Source: Listeria booriae (GTDB lineage Bacteria; Bacillota; Bacilli; Lactobacillales; Listeriaceae). Taken from it: 64,000 nucleotides of DNA. Position numbers and translations under genes: made by a program. Location of the stretch: positions 1 to 64,000 of the forward strand of contig NZ_JNFA01000024.1 in NCBI RefSeq assembly GCF_000766865.1. The letters are read 5' to 3'. The notes under the pieces are model-generated. The model worked only from the letters and a program-made list of their open reading frames with translations. It made no database searches and had not been told where the DNA came from. Below, in pieces: positions 27,388-35,984 of the stretch (the first letter of the stretch is position 1; every line of letters starts with the position of its first letter).

Positions 27388-27617
27388 TGCATTTCTACCT
27401 TGATGGCACATGCATCACAGTTTCGGATGCTAATGTACTGCCCTTTCGTTTCAAATGTACAAGGTCCACCAAATAAACCCTTTTGTTTGATACAAACTTC
27501 ACAACCCGCTTTACAACCAAGCGCTAAAAGCCGTTTTTCAAGCATTGGGTTCGTTACATCTAGCTTGGTGATGGTCGCAAATTCCCCGATGGCCACTTCA
27601 TTTAGCTGTTTTTCCAT
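27384..27617 (-). CDS. feoA: Ferrous iron transport protein A
   Basis: A 77-residue cytoplasmic SH3-like protein of the FeoA family: EVAIGEFATITKLD, LEKRLLALGCKAGCEV and GGPCTFETKGQYISIR follow the usual order, and RLLALG is the family hallmark. It has six cysteines, more than typical FeoA, which may allow metal binding. It interacts with the FeoB GTPase domain and is needed for uptake. It is the first gene of feoA-feoB-cysteine-rich protein; an AACGGAGG site precedes the ATG. Confidence 0.93.
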   Translation of the reverse strand: MEKQLNEVAIGEFATITKLDVTNPMLEKRLLALGCKAGCEVCIKQKGLFGGPCTFETKGQYISIRNCDACAIKVEMQ

Positions 27618-27639
27618 GCGTAAAGCCTCCGTTCTTATG

Positions 27640-27661
27640 TATAATGATTCTCATTCTCATT
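27640..27661 (-). promoter_or_regulatory. Fur box in the feo promoter region
   Basis: TATAATGATTCTCATTCTCATT matches the Fur consensus half sites (AATGAGAATCATTAT on the minus strand). It lies 23-44 nt upstream of feoA, so iron repression of the operon is expected. Confidence 0.75.
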
Positions 27662-27706
27662 GTAGCACAAATCTCCCCACCCGAAAAGCAAAATCCTGCA
27701 ATCCAA

Positions 27707-27735
27707 TTGTCAGAACGCGAATGAACCGTTAGAAT
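27707..27735 (+). promoter_or_regulatory. Promoter of the pseudouridine synthase gene
   Basis: TTGTCA at 27707-27712, 17-nt spacer, TAGAAT at 27730-27735. Confidence 0.65.
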
Positions 27736-27772
27736 AAAGTTATAGAAGAAACGAGGGGAGACGCAAAAAACA

Positions 27773-28492
27773 ATGAGACTCGATAAATTACTAGCCAATA
27801 GCGGTTTCGGCAGCCGGACCGAAGTCAAGCAATTATTGAAAACAGGTGCTGTCACAGTAAACGATGTCCGCAAAAAAGAAGCCAAATTCCAAGTAAATGA
27901 AAACACAGATCGCATCGAAGTTCACGGCGAATCCGTACACTACGAAGAATTTATATACCTCATGTTGAATAAACCGCCAGGCGTTGTCAGTGCCACAGAA
28001 GATAATTGGGACGAGACGGTCATTGATTTATTAGAACCTCAAGATCGTGCGAAAAAAGTTTTCCCAGTAGGGCGTTTGGATAAAGATACAGAAGGCCTGC
28101 TGCTCATTACAAATGACGGCGTGTTGGCGCATGATTTATTATCTCCGAAGAAACACGTGGACAAGACATATTTTGCGGAAATCGAAGGGATAGTCACAAA
28201 CGAAGACATCGCAATTTTTCAAGAAGGTGTGACGATTTCGGATAATTACACGTGCAAACCCGCAACATTAGTTATTTTAAAAGCAGAAAATGGCGCATCA
28301 GAAATTGAAATCACGATTCAAGAAGGGAAGTTTCACCAAGTTAAGCGGATGTTTGAAGCCGTGGATAAGAAGGTAATTTATTTGAAACGGCTAAAAATGG
28401 GACCGATTATGCTGGATGAGGCGCTTGAACTAGGCGAGTATCGCGCGTTAGAAGATGAGGAACTAGACCAGCTGATGAATGCAGAACGATAA
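27773..28492 (+). CDS. rsuA: 16S rRNA pseudouridine synthase (RsuA family)
   Basis: A 239-residue enzyme with an N-terminal S4 RNA-binding domain (MRLDKLLANSGFGSRTEVKQLLKTGAVTVN) and the RsuA/RluB/E/F catalytic domain. The catalytic Asp lies in GRLDKDTEGLLLIT; YLMLNKPPGVVSA and KFHQVKRMF are the other family blocks. It converts a uridine in 16S rRNA, probably U516, to pseudouridine. It is a monocistronic housekeeping gene, divergent from feoA. RluF-like substrate choice cannot be excluded. Confidence 0.88.
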   Translation: MRLDKLLANSGFGSRTEVKQLLKTGAVTVNDVRKKEAKFQVNENTDRIEVHGESVHYEEFIYLMLNKPPGVVSATEDNWDETVIDLLEPQDRAKKVFPVGRLDKDTEGLLLITNDGVLAHDLLSPKKHVDKTYFAEIEGIVTNEDIAIFQEGVTISDNYTCKPATLVILKAENGASEIEITIQEGKFHQVKRMFEAVDKKVIYLKRLKMGPIMLDEALELGEYRALEDEELDQLMNAER

Positions 28493-28684
28493 ACTGTACT
28501 ATTATTTTTTATTATTTCTGTATTACTGTTTTAGTGGAGCGCTACAAAGCTATCGTCTTACTTGTACTAATACAAAATGAGAATTTTTAAAACTGTTATA
28601 ACTGATTTGAAATACTATTCAAGTACAGATTTTCGTAGTAGAATGTAAGTAGTATATTATTATCCATTGGAGGAAAAAGAAACT

Positions 28685-29662
28685 ATGAGTGATTTATTTA
28701 CAACGTTAAAAGCGCAAGTAACTGGGAAGAATTTACGAATCGTATTACCAGAAGGCGAAGATGCGCGTATTGTTGGTGCGGCGGCAGAACTTTTGAAAGA
28801 CGGTATTGTAACACCGATTTTATTGGGGGATAAAGAAGCGATTGCGGCAACTGCGAAAGAATTGCAAGTATCATTGGACGGAATCGCAATTCACGAACCA
28901 GCGACAGATCCTCTTTTTGACGAATTGGTAGCGGCTTTTGTAGAACGTCGTAAAGGAAAAGCAACGGAAGAAGATGCTCGTAAGATTCTTGTAGATCCGA
29001 ACTATTTCGGTACGATGTTGGTTTACACTGGAAAAGCAGACGGACTTGTAAGTGGCGCGGCGCATTCAACAGCAGACACAGTTCGCCCAGCATTACAAAT
29101 TATCAAAACAAAACCAGGTATTTCTAAAGTAGCAGGCGCCATGATTATGGTTCGCGATGATGAGAAATATGTTTTCAGTGATGTTGCGATTAATATTGCA
29201 CCTGAAGCACAAGACTTGGCGGAAAATGCGATTGTCAGCGCTCAAACAGCTTCTGTATTTGGCATTGATCCTCGCGTAGCAATGCTTAGCTTCTCAACAA
29301 AAGGTTCCGCAAAATCAGCAGAAACAGAAAAAGTAGCGGAAGCAACAGCACTTGCAAAAGAAAAAGCACCAGATTTAGTATTAGACGGCGAGTTCCAATT
29401 TGACGCAGCGTTTGTTCCTTCTGTAGCAGCAAGCAAAGCACCAGATTCCGTACTAAAAGGAGACGCAAATGTTTTCATTTTCCCAAGTTTAGAAGCAGGG
29501 AACATTGGCTACAAAATTGCACAACGCTTAGGTAACTTTGAGGCAGTTGGCCCGATTTTACAAGGTTTGAATGCACCTGTGAATGACCTTTCACGCGGAT
29601 GTAACACGAAAGATGTGTATAATTTAACGTTAATTACTGCAGCTCAAGCAGTAGCAGAATAA
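28685..29662 (+). CDS. pta: Phosphate acetyltransferase
   Basis: A 325-residue enzyme of the Pta/EutD family: LPEGEDARIVGAAAELLKDG, DGLVSGAAHSTADTVRPALQI (active site region with Ser-Thr-Arg) and GPILQGLNAPVNDLSRGC near the end. It converts acetyl-CoA and phosphate to acetyl phosphate, the first step of acetate formation. The start at 28685 has GGAGG about 11 nt upstream; the TTG at 28667 is inside the site. The 190 nt upstream are AT-rich and hold a possible -10 (TAGAAT, 28639-28644) with no convincing -35. Confidence 0.93.
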   Translation: MSDLFTTLKAQVTGKNLRIVLPEGEDARIVGAAAELLKDGIVTPILLGDKEAIAATAKELQVSLDGIAIHEPATDPLFDELVAAFVERRKGKATEEDARKILVDPNYFGTMLVYTGKADGLVSGAAHSTADTVRPALQIIKTKPGISKVAGAMIMVRDDEKYVFSDVAINIAPEAQDLAENAIVSAQTASVFGIDPRVAMLSFSTKGSAKSAETEKVAEATALAKEKAPDLVLDGEFQFDAAFVPSVAASKAPDSVLKGDANVFIFPSLEAGNIGYKIAQRLGNFEAVGPILQGLNAPVNDLSRGCNTKDVYNLTLITAAQAVAE

Positions 29663-29670
29663 GTGAAAAT

Positions 29671-29722
29671 AAAGAAGCTGTGCCCGTGTGCGATTCGATT
29701 CGCGAGGGCCCAGCTTTTTTTG
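29671..29722. terminator. Terminator between pta and the lipoprotein gene
   Basis: AAGCTG.GCCC pairs with GGGC..AGCTT, followed by a T7 run; A-rich upstream of the stem, so it may work in both directions. Confidence 0.75.
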
Positions 29723-29725
29723 TAT

Positions 29726-30184
29726 TTATTTCTTCTCTGTAAAACCTTGTTTTTCAAGTACTTCCTGAGATTTCTTCATACTGATTCCTTTTTTCGTATT
29801 GCCACTTATAAGCATACCTGGAATCTTCGCTAATTTGTCTAGGTCAGCATTTTCATAGTCCACTTCGACGCTTTCTACAACATTATCATCATTGTATGTC
29901 AGGCTTTCTTTTAGGCCTTTGACTCCTTGATATTTATCAGATAACGCTTTTAATGATTTTTCAGCATCTTCTTTTGTTGAAACGCCAAGTGTTTTATAAG
30001 GGATGACGTTTTTCGTTGTTTGTTTTGTCACTTTGTCGCCTTTGTACGTGTAGGTCAACTCCATCTTCATGCCGTTTTGTTCGCTTGTAAATGTTTTTGA
30101 TTCTTCTTTACTACCGCATCCTACTAATCCTACAGCTAAAATTAGCAATAATAGTAGTGACACTCCCTTTTTCAGTAAGTTCAT
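29726..30184 (-). CDS. YehR-like (DUF1307) lipoprotein
   Basis: A 152-residue lipoprotein. It has a hydrophobic signal (LLLLLILAVGL) and lipobox VGC-G, then SKEESKTFTSEQNGMKMELTYTYKGDKVTKQT, which matches the DUF1307/YehR family. AAGGAG precedes the ATG at 30184. Function of the family is unknown; it is held on the outer face of the membrane. It stands alone, convergent to pta and upstream of an A/T-rich gap. It is preceded by no visible strong promoter. Confidence 0.75.
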   Translation of the reverse strand: MNLLKKGVSLLLLLILAVGLVGCGSKEESKTFTSEQNGMKMELTYTYKGDKVTKQTTKNVIPYKTLGVSTKEDAEKSLKALSDKYQGVKGLKESLTYNDDNVVESVEVDYENADLDKLAKIPGMLISGNTKKGISMKKSQEVLEKQGFTEKK

Positions 30185-30343
30185 AATTGTACTCCTTTTT
30201 TGCTTTATAGTTCTAACTGCTTTAATGATAGCGAAAAAAAGGAGTCAGCGCAATAGTGAAATTGTGTACATATTTTAAATGAATTATATAAAAAACGCAC
30301 TGTTTAATCCTAAAATCCTCTACTTCCTATCTTGACATTCTCG

Positions 30344-30380
30344 AAAAAAAGAGACTGGCATTATGACATACCAATCTCTT
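30344..30380 (-). terminator. Terminator of pdxST
   Basis: On the minus strand AGAGATTGG pairs with CCAGTCTCT (one G-U) followed by a run of seven T. Confidence 0.8.
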
Positions 30381-30386
30381 ACTTAT

Positions 30387-30953
30387 TTATAATCTGTCAA
30401 TAAATAATTCAAGCAAGCGCGTGTCCCCAGTTAATTCAGGATGAAAAGCTGTGACAAGCGTTTTTCCTTGTCTTGCCGCGACACATTTATCATCAATACT
30501 TGCTAAAATTTCGACTTGTTCACCGGTAGCAGAAATATACGGAGCCCGAATAAACACTGCTGAAAAAGCCGGACCTTCTATACCTTTTACCTCAATCATG
30601 GCCTCAAAACTGTCTTTTTGTCTCCCAAAACCGTTTCGAACGACTGTCGTATCAATCAATTGAAGCGTCTCATCTTGACTGCCATCGATAGCACGAGCCG
30701 TTAAAACTAAGCCAGCACATGTTCCAAAAACACCTTTTCCAGATTTTGCGAAGGTTTGTAATGTTTCAAAGAGATCATATTTTTTCATTAGCCGACGCAT
30801 TGTTGTGCTTTCTCCGCCGGGTATAATCAACCCATCAAGCTGTTCTAATTGATCAGGATGCTTTACCGCAACACCAGTAGCACCAACGCTTTCAATGGCT
30901 TTTAAATGCTCCGAAACCGCGCCTTGTAACGCTAAAACACCAATAGTTTTCAT
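30387..30953 (-). CDS. pdxT: Pyridoxal 5'-phosphate synthase glutaminase subunit
   Basis: A 188-residue class I glutaminase of the DXP-independent vitamin B6 route. GVLALQGAVSEH and IPGGESTTM are hallmark blocks; the nucleophile Cys lies in GTCAG and the His-Glu pair in FHPELTGD. It supplies ammonia to PdxS in a 12+12 complex. It starts 2 nt after the pdxS stop codon, so the genes are co-transcribed and probably coupled. Confidence 0.95.
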   Translation of the reverse strand: MKTIGVLALQGAVSEHLKAIESVGATGVAVKHPDQLEQLDGLIIPGGESTTMRRLMKKYDLFETLQTFAKSGKGVFGTCAGLVLTARAIDGSQDETLQLIDTTVVRNGFGRQKDSFEAMIEVKGIEGPAFSAVFIRAPYISATGEQVEILASIDDKCVAARQGKTLVTAFHPELTGDTRLLELFIDRL

Positions 30954-30955
30954 GC

Positions 30956-31843
30956 TTACCAGCCTCGGTCTTGCATACGATCTTCAGGATTCAGGCGTGA
31001 AATTTCGATGCCTTTCATTGGAGCACCGAGTTCTTTAGACAGTTTTCCGATGAGTTCGTAGTCTGTGTAGTACGTCGTTGCTTGCACGATGGCATTCGCG
31101 AATTTTGCCGGATTGTCCGATTTGAAAATCCCAGAACCGACGAACACGCCGTCCGCGCCAAGTTCCATCATTAACGCCGCATCTGCAGGAGTAGCCACAC
31201 CACCAGCCGCAAAATTAACAACTGGCAATTTGCCAAGCGCTTTAATTTCTTTTAAAAGTTCGTATGGCGCGCCTAGATTTTTGGCTTCCGTCATCAGTTC
31301 ATCATCGCTCATCGCGCTTACTTTGCGGATTTGGCTGTTGACTTGACGCATATGACGAACCGCCTCAACGATATTTCCCGTCCCAGGTTCTCCTTTTGTA
31401 CGAAGCATCGAAGCACCTTCACCGATCCTGCGAAGCGCTTCACCTAAATCACGACAACCACATACGAATGGTACAGTAAAATCACTTTTTAGCAAATGAA
31501 ATTCATCATCAGCAGGCGTTAAAACTTCACTTTCATCGATATAATCGACGCCCATTGCTTCTAGCACACGAGCTTCCGTGATGTGCCCGATACGCGCTTT
31601 AGCCATAACCGGAATAGAAACGGCGTTCATGACTTCCTCGACAATACCCGGATCAGCCATCCGAGCAACCCCGCCAGCCGCCCGAATATCAGAAGGCACC
31701 CGTTCCAAAGCCATTACAGCAACAGCCCCAGCTTCCTCCGCAATTTTCGCCTGTTCCGCATTGATAACGTCCATAATCACGCCACCCTTTTGCATTTGCG
31801 CCATCCCACGTTTAACGACCTCACTACCAACTTGTTTTTCCAT
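30956..31843 (-). CDS. pdxS: Pyridoxal 5'-phosphate synthase lyase subunit
   Basis: A 295-residue TIM-barrel enzyme; [47 protein letters not shown] and [12 protein letters not shown] are near-invariant PdxS blocks. It makes PLP from ribose 5-phosphate, glyceraldehyde 3-phosphate and ammonia from PdxT. A GAAGGAGG site precedes the ATG. The promoter with adjacent PdxR-like boxes lies 60-115 nt upstream, so the operon is probably activated by PdxR when PLP is low. Confidence 0.96.
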   Translation of the reverse strand: MEKQVGSEVVKRGMAQMQKGGVIMDVINAEQAKIAEEAGAVAVMALERVPSDIRAAGGVARMADPGIVEEVMNAVSIPVMAKARIGHITEARVLEAMGVDYIDESEVLTPADDEFHLLKSDFTVPFVCGCRDLGEALRRIGEGASMLRTKGEPGTGNIVEAVRHMRQVNSQIRKVSAMSDDELMTEAKNLGAPYELLKEIKALGKLPVVNFAAGGVATPADAALMMELGADGVFVGSGIFKSDNPAKFANAIVQATTYYTDYELIGKLSKELGAPMKGIEISRLNPEDRMQDRGW

Positions 31844-31903
31844 TTAAGATTCCTCCTTCATATGTAAAACTTCTGCTTTGGCATTCTGTAAATTCTATGT
31901 TAA

Positions 31904-31932
31904 GCTATAACCACTTTTTAAGAAACGTCCAA
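31904..31932 (-). promoter_or_regulatory. pdxST promoter
   Basis: On the minus strand TTGGAC (plus 31927-31932), 17-nt spacer, TATAGC (plus 31904-31909). Confidence 0.65.
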
Positions 31933-31958
31933 TTGGAGGGAGAAAAGGTGGTCCAATT
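31927..31958. promoter_or_regulatory. Direct repeat GTCCAATT, probable PdxR boxes
   Basis: GTCCAATT occurs at 31927-31934 and 31951-31958, 24 bp apart, that is about two helical turns. The first copy is the -35 of the pdxST promoter. MocR-type PdxR regulators bind direct repeats next to this promoter. The assignment is inferred from position. Confidence 0.6.
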
Positions 31959-31982
31959 ATGAAAAGCTGAAACAGCCCGTTT

Positions 31983-32061
31983 AGCCCTGAAAGAGCTTGG
32001 AGCAGGCGCAGTAAAAATCCTCTCTTGATTTTTGCGGAGGCTGTGAAAGCTCCGAAGGGCT
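31983..32061. other. Long imperfect hairpin between pdxST and pdxR
   Basis: AGCCCT/AGGGCT, GAGCTT/AAGCTC, AGC/GCT, CGC/GCG and AAAAATC/GATTTTT pair in nested order over 79 nt with small internal loops. No T-run follows. The stretch 31960-32137 has no convincing ORF. Confidence 0.5.
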
Positions 32062-32137
32062 GGCTGTTGAAGCTGGATCGCGAGACAAGAATGAGAGACC
32101 GTAGACATTGAATACCTTAAAAACATGATTACCAGAC

Positions 32138-32753
32138 ACAGAAAGACCACCAACCCGAGAACAAGTAACTAAACCAAAAAAATTCTGGCACCAGACCAAT
32201 TTAAGTAGGGGAGTATTCTTCCAAAAGGTCCAAACATTGTTTTGCGTCATAAGAACCGCTGAAGGATTACATTTTCGCTTCGCTCTAATGCATATTGAGG
32301 TTCTAATTCAGCAAACGACGCTTCATAAGAACCTCAACAAAACACAGAAAGACCACCAACCCCAGAACAAGTAACCAAACCAAAAAAAATTTGGCATCAA
32401 ACCAATTTAAGCAGGGGAGCATTCTTCCAAAAGGTCCAAACATTGTTTTGCGTCATAAGAACCGCTGAAGGATTACATTTTCGCTTCGCTCTAATGCATA
32501 TTGAGGTTCTAATTCAGCAAACGACGCTTCATAAGAATCTCAACAAAACATAGAAAACCACCACCCCCAGAACAAGTAACCAAACCAAAAAAATTTGGCA
32601 TCAAACCAATTTAAGCAGGCGAGCATTCTTCCAAAAGATACAAACATTGTTTCGCGTCGTAAGAACCACGGAAGGATTACATTTTCGCTTCGCTCTAATG
32701 CATATTGAAGCTCTAACTCAGCAAAGTACGCTTCGTAAGAGCTTCAACAAAGG
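32138..32753 (+). repeat. Three tandem repeats of about 206 bp in the pdxR leader
   Basis: Units begin at about 32138, 32344 and 32550; the first two are nearly identical, the third diverged and 2 nt shorter. Each holds a stem-loop: TTGAGGTTCT/AGAACCTCAA at 32295-32304 and 32328-32337; TTGAGGTTCT/AGAATCTCAA at 32501-32510 and 32534-32543; TTGAAGCTCT/AGAGCTTCAA at 32705-32714 and 32738-32747, always with a 23-nt loop. The third copy has two compensatory changes, the second a G-U pair, so base pairing is conserved. The last stem ends right before the AAAGGAGG of pdxR. No convincing ORF lies within the repeats. Confidence 0.85.
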
Positions 32754-32764
32754 AGGCAAAACCC

Positions 32765-34195
32765 ATGTGGCAAATCCCAAAAACCACCCAATACCCAATC
32801 TACCAGCAAATCATCGCCCTCATCGAAACCCACATCCAAGACGGCAATCTACTTCCCGGCGATAAACTCCCCCCAGAACGCGAGCTCGCAGCAACACTCC
32901 AAGTCAATCGCTCCACACTCGTCCGTGCACTCGACGAACTCAGCGCTCGCGGCATCGTCACCCGAAAACAGGGCAGTGGTACCAGAATCAGCGAAGACAA
33001 ATGGGGCGTCTTCACAGGCCGCAAAACCAACTGGCGTCATTACGTCTCACAAGGCGCATTCCTACAAGCTACGCCATATCTCGACAAAATCAAACGCCTC
33101 CAAACCGAAGCACCCCAAGACATTATCGACCTAGCATCCGGCGAACTGCCCGTAGACCTCATCCCCAAAATCTCAACACCAGCACTATCTTGGCAAAGCT
33201 TCCTATCCGAAGAAAGCTCAGAAGACATCGCAGGCTACAAACCATTACGCTCCACTATCCAAAAAATGCTAGCAGACAACTATGACATCCCAACAAATCT
33301 AGATCAAATTTTCATCACATCAGGCGCCCAACAAGCCTTATTTTTAATTACCCAATGCTTACTAAAAAGCGGAGACGCCATTGCCATTGAAGCCCCGTCG
33401 TACTTTTACGCATTATCCCTTTTTCAATCGGCAGGACTGCGCATATACGCATTACCAATGGATGACGCCGGCGTGAAACTACCAGAACTCGAACAACTCT
33501 ACCGAAAACACCGCATCAAAATGGTATTCGTAAACCCAACGTTCCAAAACCCAACCAGCCTAACGATGCAAACGAAAAGAAGACACGATTTCGTCGCGCT
33601 ATGTTCCAAAATGCAAGTGCCCATCGTAGAAGACGACCCATATAGCCTTCTTCATTTCGACGAAGAACAAGAACAGCCCGAATCACTCAAAAAAATCGAC
33701 CCAGATAACGTATTATACATCGGCTCCCTATCAAAACTGATGGGCTCAACGACCCGAATCGGCTGGCTTGTAGGACCAGTAGCCGTTGTAAAAAGACTAG
33801 CCGAAGCAAGACAGGAAATGGATTTTGGGCTAAGCATTTTCCCACAAGTGCTCGCTAATCACGTGCTCAACGACATTGCTTTTACTTCTCACATTGCGAA
33901 CTTACGCGAAACATTGGCCAAACGGCGCGACGCACTAATCGCCACCTTACCAAAAGAAGTAACCTATACAATTCCCGCAGGCGGTTTCCATCTCTGGTGC
34001 CAACTCCCAAATGAAAAATGGGAAATGCGCGACTTCGATATTTTCTTACAACATAAACTCCTAGTCATGCCAGCGTTCCTATTCGGCGTCCACGAAAGCG
34101 CCATCCGTCTCACTTTTGCACGACTAAACGAACAAGACGCACCAAAAGTCGGCGAAATCCTGCAAGATATCTTCACCAAGAAAGGACGGTCCTAA
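32765..34195 (+). CDS. pdxR: MocR/PdxR-type transcriptional regulator
   Basis: A 476-residue fusion of an N-terminal GntR-type winged helix (residues about 5-75: [46 protein letters not shown]) and a fold-type I aminotransferase-like domain. The PLP-binding lysine lies in GSLSKLMGS. Divergent to pdxST, it should sense PLP and activate pdxST. AAAGGAGG precedes the ATG. The long repeat-filled leader is unusual. Next gene, msrA, starts 1 nt after its stop. Confidence 0.9.
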   Translation: MWQIPKTTQYPIYQQIIALIETHIQDGNLLPGDKLPPERELAATLQVNRSTLVRALDELSARGIVTRKQGSGTRISEDKWGVFTGRKTNWRHYVSQGAFLQATPYLDKIKRLQTEAPQDIIDLASGELPVDLIPKISTPALSWQSFLSEESSEDIAGYKPLRSTIQKMLADNYDIPTNLDQIFITSGAQQALFLITQCLLKSGDAIAIEAPSYFYALSLFQSAGLRIYALPMDDAGVKLPELEQLYRKHRIKMVFVNPTFQNPTSLTMQTKRRHDFVALCSKMQVPIVEDDPYSLLHFDEEQEQPESLKKIDPDNVLYIGSLSKLMGSTTRIGWLVGPVAVVKRLAEARQEMDFGLSIFPQVLANHVLNDIAFTSHIANLRETLAKRRDALIATLPKEVTYTIPAGGFHLWCQLPNEKWEMRDFDIFLQHKLLVMPAFLFGVHESAIRLTFARLNEQDAPKVGEILQDIFTKKGRS

Positions 34196-34196
34196 A

Positions 34197-35024
34197 ATGA
34201 AGCAAAACCAAGAAGAAGTCCTGAGAGACCTTTATAATCTCATTCTCCATCCAGGCACCCGAGACTGGGAACGTTCCTTAATGCAAACTGCAAAAACGCA
34301 AATCGAAAGCGGCGCGAATGTCGACAACCAAATCGCAAAACTAGAGGCAGAATTGCGCCCCCTTGCGCTAAGAAATAACCTAACTCCCGACGTCACCGAT
34401 TTTTATTTAAAAATTACCGATAATGCCACCGCTGAAAACACATTTGATACGTCCAAACATTACCAAGAAGATGCGCCATATCAAGCACGCGCGATATTTG
34501 CTGGGGGCTGTTTTTGGTGTATGGTGGAGCCGTTTGAGACAAAAGAAGGAATCATCTCCGTTTTATCGGGATACACTGGTGGTCATGTGGACAATCCAAC
34601 GTATGAACAAGTGCTTGGTGGCTATACGGGGCATGTAGAAGCCGTTGAAATTATTTTCGATACTAGGATTTGGAGTTACAAGGCGCTAGTCGAACTATAT
34701 TGGCAACTGACAGACCCAACGGATAGCGATGGCCAAATGGCTGATCGGGGTAGTAATTATCGACCGGTTATTTTCGTGATGGATGAAGAACAACGTGAAA
34801 TCGCCGAGCGTGAGAAACAAGAACTAGCCGAATCCGGTAAATACAAGCGCCCCATTGTGACGGCAATCGAACCAGCCACGACCTTTTGGCCAGCAGAGAA
34901 CTTCCACCAACAATTTTACCGAAAAAATCCGAAGCGGTATAAAAAAATTCAGCGCACTCGCCAGCAGTTTTTAGCATTCCAGCGTTTGCAAACAAGAATT
35001 CGAGGCTGGAAAAAGCGTTCTTGA
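34197..35024 (+). CDS. msrA: Peptide-methionine (S)-S-oxide reductase with extra N-terminal domain
   Basis: A 275-residue protein; typical MsrA has 160-180. The MsrA domain starts near residue 97 ([11 protein letters not shown]), with catalytic C105 and C108, followed by [29 protein letters not shown] and RGSNYRPV. The N-terminal extension of about 95 residues ([19 protein letters not shown]...) is predicted helical and resembles small four-helix bacteriocin-immunity-like proteins; this is a guess. There is also a short basic C-terminal tail. It repairs oxidised methionine. It follows pdxR after 1 nt, so it shares its transcript. Confidence 0.85.
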   Translation: MKQNQEEVLRDLYNLILHPGTRDWERSLMQTAKTQIESGANVDNQIAKLEAELRPLALRNNLTPDVTDFYLKITDNATAENTFDTSKHYQEDAPYQARAIFAGGCFWCMVEPFETKEGIISVLSGYTGGHVDNPTYEQVLGGYTGHVEAVEIIFDTRIWSYKALVELYWQLTDPTDSDGQMADRGSNYRPVIFVMDEEQREIAEREKQELAESGKYKRPIVTAIEPATTFWPAENFHQQFYRKNPKRYKKIQRTRQQFLAFQRLQTRIRGWKKRS

Positions 35025-35026
35025 AT

Positions 35027-35058
35027 AAAAAAAGAAGCCATGCACTAACACAGCTTCC
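35027..35058 (-). terminator. Terminator of the YxeA genes
   Basis: On the minus strand GAAGC...GCTTC is followed by seven T. Confidence 0.65.
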
Positions 35059-35072
35059 TACTAGTTATTCTC

Positions 35073-35414
35073 TTATTTCTCCGCATAATACTGAATCGTT
35101 GATGGCAGTTCTTTCACTTGTTTATAATTAGAAACAAGCTGATTATTCGCTACGTGAATCTTGAACTTTTTATTCTTAGCTAATTTATTGGCGGAGTAGA
35201 ACGTACGTGTTTCTGAACTGCCGTCTTTTTTGTAGCATTTCAATGTATATTTATAACCTGAAAATTGGTTTTTTTGGACTTTTTCCCCGTTTGTGTTGAC
35301 ATTAACGAAATAGGCTTTAGCTGCGGCGTCTGAAGGTAGTGCGTATTCACAAATAACGCATATTGCAACAAGTAATCCAGCTAGTGTAAGCAACAATCCT
35401 TTTTTGTTTTTCAT
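35073..35414 (-). CDS. YxeA family (DUF1093) exported protein
   Basis: A 113-residue protein with one N-terminal hydrophobic segment (LLLTLAGLLVAICVICEYAL) and a small extracytoplasmic domain: AYFVNVNTNGEKV, YKYTLKCYKKDGSSETRTFYSANKLAKNKKFKIHV. This matches the YxeA/DUF1093 family, whose function is unknown. The ATG at 35414 has AGAGAGG 9 nt upstream. It lies 12 nt after a second YxeA-like gene; in Firmicutes such genes often occur in tandem. Confidence 0.75.
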   Translation of the reverse strand: MKNKKGLLLTLAGLLVAICVICEYALPSDAAAKAYFVNVNTNGEKVQKNQFSGYKYTLKCYKKDGSSETRTFYSANKLAKNKKFKIHVANNQLVSNYKQVKELPSTIQYYAEK

Positions 35415-35435
35415 TTTCCTCAACCTCTCTATCTT

Positions 35436-35795
35436 TTAGTTTAATTGCTCAGCGGCTTTTTTCGGAATGTCCGCTTTTTTTACTTCTTCATATGAGGTAA
35501 CGCCTTTATCTTCTTTCCAGAAAACTTCTAAATACGCGTCTTTTCGTAAATTCTTCTGTGCAATAAATTCCATGTCTTTTTCTTTACCGTCTTTGTTGTA
35601 ACCTGGGAGATTGTAGTTGTAGTCGGTATAAGCACTGCCATCGCTTGCATGTCCGCTTGTTATTTTAGGATCTTGGGTTATTTTCACGTAATATGTATCT
35701 GCGCCTAGTCGGTTGAAATTTATAAAACGTATAGCCAGCATTGCGCCGCCAATAATTACGATAATAACAATGAGTGAAATAAATAATTTTTTTAT
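35436..35795 (-). CDS. YxeA family (DUF1093) protein with a probable ATA initiation codon
   Basis: Starting from ATA at 35795 the product is 119 residues: a hydrophobic segment of the type KKLFISLIVIIVIIGGAML, then NRLGADTYYVKITQDPKI...YNYNLPGYNKDGKEKDMEF, the YxeA pattern. A good AAGGAG (plus 35806-35811) lies 10 nt upstream of the ATA, and no ATG, GTG or TTG exists between an upstream stop and the internal ATG at 35741. Starting there would delete the membrane segment. So either ATA is used, or an ATG was lost by mutation or sequencing error and the gene is weak or dying. TATAAT (plus 35826-35831) may be its -10. Confidence 0.65.
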   Translation of the reverse strand: MKKLFISLIVIIVIIGGAMLAIRFINFNRLGADTYYVKITQDPKITSGHASDGSAYTDYNYNLPGYNKDGKEKDMEFIAQKNLRKDAYLEVFWKEDKGVTSYEEVKKADIPKKAAEQLN

Positions 35796-35984
35796 AAGTT
35801 GTCAGCTCCTTAACTTGATACTCTTATTATAACGTGGCTTGCGACGGGGTTCCCGCTTCCTAACTAACAAAACAGGGGAGGAACCTTACAATTTTGCAAT
35901 GTTCGCTGTCATGTTGCATTTTTTCTATAAATATGGTTAAATGGTATAGTTGACTAATTAACGTTAGGTTAGGAAGTGAGAGAA

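Noticed and set aside
31905-32250. Minus-strand ORFs of 82 and 89 codons upstream of pdxS
   Set aside because: They cover the promoter, operator repeats and hairpin, and their products are low-complexity.
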